In this document: positions 33,370-39,419 of the stretch, piece after piece | How the letters are laid out: every line of letters begins with the position of its first letter | Numbering within the stretch: the first letter of the stretch is position 1 | From: a virus | DNA length: 39,419 nucleotides | IMG/VR virus record: IMGVR_UViG_3300008993_000095 | Location: 1-39,419 of that record | Reading direction: 5' to 3' (one strand) | Made by a program: the position numbers and the translations under genes | The notes under the pieces: generated by a model | Database searches by the model: none | What the model saw: the letters and a program-made list of their open reading frames with translations, nothing else | What the model was told of the DNA's origin: nothing

Positions 33370-34913
33370 GCTCTAATGTTGTTAATAACACAATCAGTAG
33401 ATAATATTGTTGTGGCTACTGAGGCTGCGTTCATTAGTGCACTTTTAGTAACTAGCAAAGGATCTATAATTCCGGCTTTTACCATATCAACCGTATTTCC
33501 TGTAACCACATCTAATCCCGTGCCTTCTACTTCTGGTGTTTTATAATCTTCAACGCCAGCATTTTTAAGTATCAATTTATAAGGCTCCTTAATAGCACAG
33601 TAAAGTACTTCTTCGCCTATTGACATTGGTTCTAATTGCTGTGCAGCGTTTAATAAAGCTATACCACCTCCTGGCACTATACCTTCTTTGATCGCAGCTT
33701 TTGTAGCACAAATAGCATCTTCTACTCTATCTCTTTTTTCTTTTAATTCCATTTCAGAATTAGCCCCAACTTTAACTGTAGCAACTTTAGCTTTTAGTTT
33801 AGCTAATCGTTTCTCTAGCCTAATTACTATATTAGGGTTTTTAGTTTCTTTAATTTGATCTTCTAATAACTTAATAATATCTTTAACGTCTTCGTTACTA
33901 GATAAATCAACTTGCATAATAGTTTCTTCATGATTAGTAACAGATCTTAGACAAGTTCCTAAGTGCTCTGGATCTATAATATCCATATCATCACCTAGAT
34001 CTTCATTAATTAGTTTAGCACCAGTAACCGCGCATAAATCACTTAGAGTATCCTTTTTACTAATACCATAAACCGGTGCATCTATAATGTTAACCTTTAT
34101 GTTTCCTTTTACTTTGTTCATTGAAAGTGCTGAAACTACTTGAGGGTCAACATCCGCTATTATAAGCAAACTTTTACCTGTCTTTATTACATGTTCAAGA
34201 ACTGACTGAATCTTCCGCACGTTGGGTATTACTGATTCTACGATTAGAACCAACGGATTTTCAAGTTCAGCCGTGCCCTTTTCCTTATTGGTAATGAAGT
34301 GGTTGTTTTTCAAGGGCTGATCATACTGCACGCCTTCTATTAACTCAACTACTGTTTCAGGCTGTTCGTTTGTTTCCATCATAACAATACCTGTTTCGTC
34401 TACTAATCTAAACGCTTCACCTATAACCTTCCCAAGCTCTTTGTCATTGTTGGCTGATATTGTAGCCACTTGGTCAATCTTTTTACCTTTTACTTTCTTT
34501 GATGCTTTTTCTAAATAAGCTAATACTTTCTTAACGCCTGAGTCAATACCTTCTTTTAATTCTCTTGAAGTATCTAATTCACTGTGTTTATAAGCCTCGT
34601 CTAAAATAGCTTTTGCTAGTACTGTAGCAGTCGTAGTACCGTCACCTGCGTCTGATACTGTTCTTTGTGCTGCTTGTTTTATTAACGTAGCTCCAATATT
34701 TTCTAAAGAATCTTGTAATGTAACTGCGTTAGCTACTGTTACTCCATCTTTTGTTATCTGTGGCATACCATTTGCGTCTTCTAATATAACACATTTACCA
34801 CTTGCTCCTAAAGTTGATCCTACTGCATTAGTAAGTTTTTCAACTCCAGTTAATATCTGACTTCTGGCACCATCACCAAAAGCCAGATTTTTAACTAACT
34901 TTATTTCTTGCAT
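33366..34913 (-). CDS. groL: GroEL-type chaperonin (phage-encoded)
   Basis: 515 residues, against 548 for E. coli GroEL. Two-ring chaperonin that folds proteins with ATP and GroES. ATP-site segments are present: TLGASGK (34-40, E. coli has TLGPKGR), ITKDGVTVA, DAGDGTTTATVLA with D91 equal to D87, and RVEDAI with D399 equal to catalytic D398. The C-terminus ends NNIRA with no GGM repeat tail. Several apical hydrophobic residues are changed (see findings). Order is groL then groS, inverse to bacterial operons. The leader is AAATTAAATTAA with no Shine-Dalgarno. Phage capsid or fibre proteins are likely clients; this is inference. Confidence 0.95.
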   Translation of the reverse strand: MQEIKLVKNLAFGDGARSQILTGVEKLTNAVGSTLGASGKCVILEDANGMPQITKDGVTVANAVTLQDSLENIGATLIKQAAQRTVSDAGDGTTTATVLAKAILDEAYKHSELDTSRELKEGIDSGVKKVLAYLEKASKKVKGKKIDQVATISANNDKELGKVIGEAFRLVDETGIVMMETNEQPETVVELIEGVQYDQPLKNNHFITNKEKGTAELENPLVLIVESVIPNVRKIQSVLEHVIKTGKSLLIIADVDPQVVSALSMNKVKGNIKVNIIDAPVYGISKKDTLSDLCAVTGAKLINEDLGDDMDIIDPEHLGTCLRSVTNHEETIMQVDLSSNEDVKDIIKLLEDQIKETKNPNIVIRLEKRLAKLKAKVATVKVGANSEMELKEKRDRVEDAICATKAAIKEGIVPGGGIALLNAAQQLEPMSIGEEVLYCAIKEPYKLILKNAGVEDYKTPEVEGTGLDVVTGNTVDMVKAGIIDPLLVTKSALMNAASVATTILSTDCVINNIRA

Positions 34914-34945
34914 TTAATTTAATTTGATATAATTGATTTTGAATA

Positions 34946-35239
34946 TTACTCGAAGGTTTTAATTACTTTCGGTCCATTGGTAAACTCTAGCTTTTTAGCA
35001 TAATGTTCAATAGAACTATCTATTGCTTGCTCTGCTCCACCTATAGTTTCTCTTCTGGTAACATCAGTCCATATCTCGGGATCATCGATGTCTCTATATT
35101 CGGTTTGTAAGAATCCATTTGGCAATTGAACTATTCTCCAGTTTTTCTTCTGTGAAATATGTTTCCATGCTTTTATGGTGTCTTCTGTTGGTTGTGGTGC
35201 ACTAGACCACGTATTGGTGCGGGTATATAAAAACGTCAT
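34946..35239 (-). CDS. Small conserved hypothetical protein
   Basis: 97 residues, MTFLYTRTNTWSSAPQPTED. It has the compact acidic/basic segment DIDDPEIWTDVTRRETIGGA (about 51-70) followed by a helix (EQAIDSSIEHYAKKLEFT) and the C-terminus GPKVIKTFE. I recall similar proteins as frequent hypotheticals in marine phages. It lies between the small fibre protein and groL, with 76 bases upstream that contain a palindrome. No function can be given. Confidence 0.6.
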   Translation of the reverse strand: MTFLYTRTNTWSSAPQPTEDTIKAWKHISQKKNWRIVQLPNGFLQTEYRDIDDPEIWTDVTRRETIGGAEQAIDSSIEHYAKKLEFTNGPKVIKTFE

Positions 35240-35274
35240 TGTATTTGGTTTTAAGTTAAACGTTGGTTATTTAT

Positions 35275-35290
35275 ATTATCACTTGATAAT
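35275..35290. repeat. Short palindrome in the gap before the 97-residue gene
   Basis: ATTATC, loop ACTT, GATAAT is a perfect 6-bp inverted repeat in the 76-base gap between the fibre-like gene (end 35316) and the gene starting at 35239. No T-run follows on the minus strand. It may be an operator or an mRNA hairpin. No consensus promoter is evident beside it. Confidence 0.4.
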
Positions 35291-35315
35291 TCGGTTATTT
35301 AATATTTTAGTAAAA

Positions 35316-36098
35316 TTAATATATAAGTAAAAAAGGTCTAGATGTTGTTGGGTTGGCTCCACTGAGAGTAGTTAAAAGCCCAGTTATTGTGCTCGGAAAT
35401 TGTGAAGCTGTAATTGATGTACTATCAAACAGTGCTAGTTTTTCATTATTTACAGGGTTCGCGTTAGTTAGAGCTATTTCTCCACTTGCGGTAATAGGTA
35501 TAACACCTAAAGGGCTTATATTTGAATCAAATGATAAGCACACTAATATATCATCGCCGGCTGATATTGCTGTAGCTGAATCTTCTACTGCTAAAGTTGA
35601 ACCAGATATTTTAGCAGCGCTTAATAGCCCTGCTATTTGACCTGTGCTTTGTAGAGAACCGCCATTATCAAGATCACCTTTATATATAGCTACTGCTACT
35701 TTATTCTCTTCTGTTTGAGCAAGAAGATTATAAAATTTGAAATTTGCTGGTGCGCAATTAGAAGGCGCTATCATTTGAAAAACATAAGTTCCTGTTGCAG
35801 TTATATATCCATTTGCAGTTGTAAAAGGAAGTGTTTCAAAACCACTTGTACCACTACCACTTCCACCTGAACTATTTATTTCTATATTATTACCAGAAGC
35901 GTTTAAAGTAACATTAGTTCCACCTGTTATAGTAACAGCGCCTGTTAAAGAATTAAATGAATCTACTACATCTATAGTGTCTTTTAAAGAAGTTATAGTA
36001 GCACTTTTAGTAAGCTTTTTAGCCGACATATCTGATATTAAGATTAAATCTTCTAGTGCAGGCGTAGATTTTAAAGGATATGTATATATTATTGCCAT
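35316..36098 (-). CDS. Short fibre-type protein sharing the N-terminus of the S74 fibre
   Basis: 260 residues. The first 20 residues (MAIIYTYPLKSTPALEDLIL) nearly repeat the start of the 979-residue fibre encoded just upstream. This N-terminus probably anchors both proteins to the same virion site. The remainder is beta-like, Ser/Thr/Asn-rich with GGSGSGTSGFETLPFTTANG and a jelly-roll-like pattern. It ends TSRPFLLIY. No S74 chaperone domain. One base separates it from the end of the fibre gene. Likely a short tail spike, a fibre-tip component or an adaptor competing for the same site. Confidence 0.65.
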   Translation of the reverse strand: MAIIYTYPLKSTPALEDLILISDMSAKKLTKSATITSLKDTIDVVDSFNSLTGAVTITGGTNVTLNASGNNIEINSSGGSGSGTSGFETLPFTTANGYITATGTYVFQMIAPSNCAPANFKFYNLLAQTEENKVAVAIYKGDLDNGGSLQSTGQIAGLLSAAKISGSTLAVEDSATAISAGDDILVCLSFDSNISPLGVIPITASGEIALTNANPVNNEKLALFDSTSITASQFPSTITGLLTTLSGANPTTSRPFLLIY

Positions 36099-36099
36099 A

Positions 36100-39039
36100 T
36101 TATTTTTTTAAACTTTTTATTTCAGCTTTTAATGAATCTACTTCATTTTTTAATTCTTTTATTGCAGAAACTATATCTGTAATAAATTCCCCTTGACTCA
36201 ATGTTTGCATTATGTCTTCACCATTTTTATCAACACCGTCTTTAATACCTTGCACAGCTGAAGGTATATAATCTTCTACTTCATGAGCTATAAATCCTCT
36301 TACTGTTTCATCTGGATGAGATTTCATTTGATAAGTTACAGGTCTTAAGTTAGATATATTATGTAAACCTTTTTTATAATCTTTAACATTTTGTTTTAAT
36401 CTATAATCAGAACCAATTCCAAAATTTACAGTGTTTGAGCTTGTGGCAAGAATACGGCCATTCACATTGGATGTAGAGAAAGCACTAGTTGCGCTAGAGA
36501 AAAAAGATATAAAAGTAGCGTTTGATAGAGATGGTTCGTTGGCAAAAGTGTTTGCTTGATATAGAGACAATACTGTTGTGTCAATATATGATTCCGAAGC
36601 TACGCCAGTCCATATTTTAAAAGCTCCTGCACTAGCGTCATTCCATTCATGAGTAGTATAAGCACCATCTACTACCATATACTTTGGACTACTAGATGAA
36701 TTTACATTATCTTGCCTTAGTGCTGAATCTCCTAAAGTTTGTGATGGATTTGCGTTTTGAGTATATAACGGTAAAGTTAAATATGTACCACTTACTGATC
36801 CACTTGGTGTAGCCCAAGAATTATCTCCTCTTAAAAAAGTTGTAGTACCTGCTGTTCCTGAAGCACTTAAATCAGCTGTAACGGTAACAGCACCTGTAGC
36901 AGCTGCAGTAGGAGTAAGATCAATAAAAGTACCATTTGTAGTAACAACTGAATCAACACCGCCGCCTGAAAAAGTAAATGTATTACCACTTTGACTAACA
37001 CCTGTGCCATTGAAAATTATTTCAGGACCACTTGCTTTACTGCTGCCGGTTATGCCTACTATTCCACTAGTGCTAATCGTAGCCCAAGTTGCGTCACCTC
37101 TTAAAAACTTTAATTGATCACCAGCAACAGAAGAAGGTACTAAACCTGGTAATCCTCCAGCTCCAGCATTAGCAGCTGTCATTACGTCAATATTTACATA
37201 ACCTTGATATAACGGTGCTGTTGTAGTTAATTGTAATGGATAATTTCTAGCAGATTGACTTTTTGTAAAACCTATTAATACACCTCCTAAATTAGTTGTA
37301 GTGGCTTCTGGTAGTAAATAATTACTTGCAACCCAAGGTACATTTACATAAGCTTGTTCACTGGATAATTCTACTGGGTAATTTCTTCCTGCTTGAGGAA
37401 AACCAATTTTTATACCACCTCTAACATTGGCACTTGCAAGCGGTAGTTGATAACTGCTTTTTGCAAGAATTTGAGAAACAGTTGTTTTATAAACTTGAGT
37501 AGGGTTTGCACTTTGATCGCTGAATAAAATAAAATCTTGATTTTCTGGAACTTGCTGTGTAGTAGCAGCATCAATAAAGTTAAGTATATTAGGCTCGCCA
37601 CCTGATGACACATATCTTAAAGAAACACTACCTGTAGTTGTTATTCCAGCAATAGGTGTAGTTACAAGTCCTATTCCAGAATCAACTTCAGTAACAGTAC
37701 CTCCGCCATTAAAATCTATCCAATCAACGCCATTACCAGCGCCCGTGCTTGATAAAACCTGACCAGCTATTCCAGTTGTATCATTTTTATCGTATAAATC
37801 TCCTTGTATTTTAATGTTTCCACTAGAAGCATTGGTTTGTACAGTGAATGTTAGTCCAGTTACAGCATTTCCGTTCCCATCTATAAAAGGTGTCTTAGGG
37901 GTTATTGCTTCTCCATCAACATATCTACCGTTACCTATTTGCTTAACATACATTGTGCCTAGCTGAGCGTCATTTACATAAGCTTGAAGTCCAGCCCCAG
38001 TAGTACTAATCATTTCTATTTGCTGAGGCGTAGCTAAAGTAGCAGACGGTGTGCCTGTAGTTGTAATAGTTAAAGGTAAATTTCTTTCAAATACTGTTGT
38101 TCCATCTCCTTGTATTCTAACTGCCTCTTTAGCGTCTCCGGATGATCCTGCTACTGCGGTTGAAATACCAAATGATATCTCTCCTTGAGGTATTGCTCCA
38201 TTACTTGCTCCAGTGTCAGAATGTATGTAAGCTTCTACCCTATCATTGCCAGTATCTGATTCGTTTGAGAAGAATTGAATCTCTGAAAGTTTTTGATATG
38301 GTATCCAATCACCTTGCCAATTGATTTGAGTCCTTATTTTAGGCACAAATAGCCTTGAATCGTCACCAGGGCCTGCGTTTACAGTGAAAATAGTTCCATA
38401 TCCAGTAGATAAACCACCTATTATTCTTGTATCAGGTACTAAACTACCTAATTCAACTAAATTTATATTTCCAACTAAACCCGCATCATATTGTGAGCCT
38501 CCAAAAGTTAAACCACCATTAGCAGAGCTTGGACCTACTTGATTAATGTTTCTTATATAAGCATTTAATCTATTACTATCAGTATTGTAGAACTCTAAAG
38601 CACCTACAATATCTCCACTTGCCCAAGCTGTACTATCAGAAGTGTTTTGTATTCTAAGTATTGGAGTTTTTAATGAAGGATCTGCGTTATCACCTGATTT
38701 TATAGTAAATATAGAACCATCAACTGATTGAGAAGCCATTGAATCTTCTATTCCAGTTCCAGCACTGTTCCATTTTGGTACAGTATTAAACGTACCAGTC
38801 CCTCCAACGTTCCCAGCGCCAGCAGATATTGTTACATTTCCAGTTCCACCTGCTCCAGTGGAAGAAATTGTTATACCAGAGCCTTGTATTATCGATGTAA
38901 CACCTGCTGAAGATCCGCCAGGTAATTGAGAAACTCTAATTTGTTTAGTTATATTCTCATTTTCAGAATCAGATATTATTATTAAATCATCGCCTGAAGC
39001 TGGAGTTACTTTTATTGGATACGTGTATATTATAGCCAT
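36100..39039 (-). CDS. Tail fibre with C-terminal S74 intramolecular chaperone domain
   Basis: 979 residues. The N-terminal anchor MAIIYTYPIKVTPASGDDLI is shared with the next gene. The shaft is beta- and Gly/Thr-rich with collar-like motifs LRGDATWA and LRGDNSWA (about residues 650 and 790). The C-terminal about 100 residues form a peptidase S74 domain. It begins SDYRLKQNV with the Ser-Lys pair S877 and K882, spaced as in endosialidase-type S74 domains (S911 and K916), and it has the GFIAHEVEDYIP segment and a coiled-coil end. The chaperone helps the fibre trimerise and then cuts itself off before S877. Receptor specificity cannot be read. Confidence 0.9.
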   Translation of the reverse strand: MAIIYTYPIKVTPASGDDLIIISDSENENITKQIRVSQLPGGSSAGVTSIIQGSGITISSTGAGGTGNVTISAGAGNVGGTGTFNTVPKWNSAGTGIEDSMASQSVDGSIFTIKSGDNADPSLKTPILRIQNTSDSTAWASGDIVGALEFYNTDSNRLNAYIRNINQVGPSSANGGLTFGGSQYDAGLVGNINLVELGSLVPDTRIIGGLSTGYGTIFTVNAGPGDDSRLFVPKIRTQINWQGDWIPYQKLSEIQFFSNESDTGNDRVEAYIHSDTGASNGAIPQGEISFGISTAVAGSSGDAKEAVRIQGDGTTVFERNLPLTITTTGTPSATLATPQQIEMISTTGAGLQAYVNDAQLGTMYVKQIGNGRYVDGEAITPKTPFIDGNGNAVTGLTFTVQTNASSGNIKIQGDLYDKNDTTGIAGQVLSSTGAGNGVDWIDFNGGGTVTEVDSGIGLVTTPIAGITTTGSVSLRYVSSGGEPNILNFIDAATTQQVPENQDFILFSDQSANPTQVYKTTVSQILAKSSYQLPLASANVRGGIKIGFPQAGRNYPVELSSEQAYVNVPWVASNYLLPEATTTNLGGVLIGFTKSQSARNYPLQLTTTAPLYQGYVNIDVMTAANAGAGGLPGLVPSSVAGDQLKFLRGDATWATISTSGIVGITGSSKASGPEIIFNGTGVSQSGNTFTFSGGGVDSVVTTNGTFIDLTPTAAATGAVTVTADLSASGTAGTTTFLRGDNSWATPSGSVSGTYLTLPLYTQNANPSQTLGDSALRQDNVNSSSSPKYMVVDGAYTTHEWNDASAGAFKIWTGVASESYIDTTVLSLYQANTFANEPSLSNATFISFFSSATSAFSTSNVNGRILATSSNTVNFGIGSDYRLKQNVKDYKKGLHNISNLRPVTYQMKSHPDETVRGFIAHEVEDYIPSAVQGIKDGVDKNGEDIMQTLSQGEFITDIVSAIKELKNEVDSLKAEIKSLKK

Positions 39040-39054
39040 TTATTTTCTTTTATT

Positions 39055-39414
39055 TTAATTACCACAACCCCCAGCTAACATTTTAGCTTGAGTACACACA
39101 TTTCCAGCACCTCTGCCTTTACTAGCTTTTGCTATTTCCTTACTCTCTTGGCCTTTACCTTCTAGTTTATTTACTTTTCCTTTTGTATTATATCTAGTCT
39201 TTGATTTTTTGTTTTTAGCTATAAACTTACTAACCTTAGATTGAGGCTTTGTGTTTTTGCTGTGGGCTTTTGATTCTTTCTTTTTATTTTTTTGTTCAGC
39301 TCTAACTTCTTTTCTAGTTTGGTCACGATCTACTCCTTGTCTAAAGCTACTTGTTGGATCATCCGGTGGGTCAACTCTAAGTATTGCGGATTTATAAGGT
39401 TGTTTATATGCCAT
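39055..39414 (-). CDS. Small Lys-rich hypothetical protein
   Basis: 119 residues, ATG at 39414: MAYKQPYKSAILRVDPPDDP. Very basic through the middle (residues 30-90, repeated Lys/Ser/Thr), then GAGNVCTQAKMLAGGCGN with two Cys at the C-terminus. It looks disordered apart from the ends. It precedes the S74 fibre by 15 bases. The Cys-ended Lys-rich design recalls the small-protein cluster at 28.5-30.5 kb, though no sequence homology is clear. The function is unknown. Confidence 0.65.
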   Translation of the reverse strand: MAYKQPYKSAILRVDPPDDPTSSFRQGVDRDQTRKEVRAEQKNKKKESKAHSKNTKPQSKVSKFIAKNKKSKTRYNTKGKVNKLEGKGQESKEIAKASKGRGAGNVCTQAKMLAGGCGN

Positions 39415-39419
39415 AATCT

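Noticed and set aside
35353-35640. 95-residue plus-strand frame
   Set aside because: Antisense to the short fibre-type protein; hydrophobic low-complexity product with no motif.
1-39419. CRISPR array, tRNA, integrase or insertion sequence
   Set aside because: I found no regularly spaced repeats, no cloverleaf I could support, and no recombinase or transposase motifs.

Overview
The window is part of the late (structural, packaging and lysis) region of a tailed bacteriophage. All 43 genes I can support lie on the minus strand, so transcription runs from about 39414 towards 1. The DNA is AT-rich. Almost every start codon is preceded by an A/T-rich leader such as AAATAAA instead of a Shine-Dalgarno motif. 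Many neighbours overlap as TAATG or ATGA. The leaders, the BspA/DUF285 and LamG fibre domains and the general look of the proteins suggest a phage of a marine Bacteroidota (flavobacterial) host. The host assignment is an inference. No tape-measure, sheath or tail-terminator gene is visible, and the connector-type proteins point to a short-tailed, podovirus-type virion. The terminase-portal-scaffold-capsid-connector set recalls podoviruses of Bacteroidota, including crAss-like phages. I cannot prove family membership without a search.

Layout in transcription order (right to left). 39414-35316: a small Lys-rich protein, a long tail fibre with a C-terminal S74 self-cleaving chaperone, and a short second protein sharing the fibre's N-terminus. 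35239-32678: a small conserved protein, a GroEL, a GroES in inverted order relative to bacterial groESL, and a winged-helix-like protein. 32676-28113: a Gly/Ala-rich probable internal protein, then a dense run of very small coupled genes. These include a T7-lysozyme-type amidase, a spanin-like membrane/coiled-coil protein, several Lys/Cys-rich proteins (DUF5872-like, DUF6321-like and others), an HEExH peptidase and a holin-like membrane protein. 28111-20951: a probable virion surface protein and two large adhesin-like proteins built from LamG, PKD-like and BspA/DUF285 modules. 20937-19369: small proteins, a tandem GroES-like protein and a probable small terminase. 19372-12062: large terminase, portal, scaffold and major capsid protein. 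11998-1: a tandem pair of small paralogues, a conserved 261-residue protein, connector and tail-hub proteins, two large tail proteins, and two coiled-coil probable internal virion proteins, the last cut by the window edge.

The genes fit one late programme. Terminase and portal package DNA into the capsid, and connectors and the short tail close the head. The LamG/DUF285 and S74 fibres probably recognise the host surface. The amidase, holin and spanin candidates lyse the cell. The phage also carries its own chaperonin system: GroEL, GroES and a two-domain GroES-like protein. Three intrinsic terminators lie one after another just downstream of the capsid gene and could step transcription down from capsid to tail genes. 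No replication, integration, tRNA or CRISPR elements are visible.
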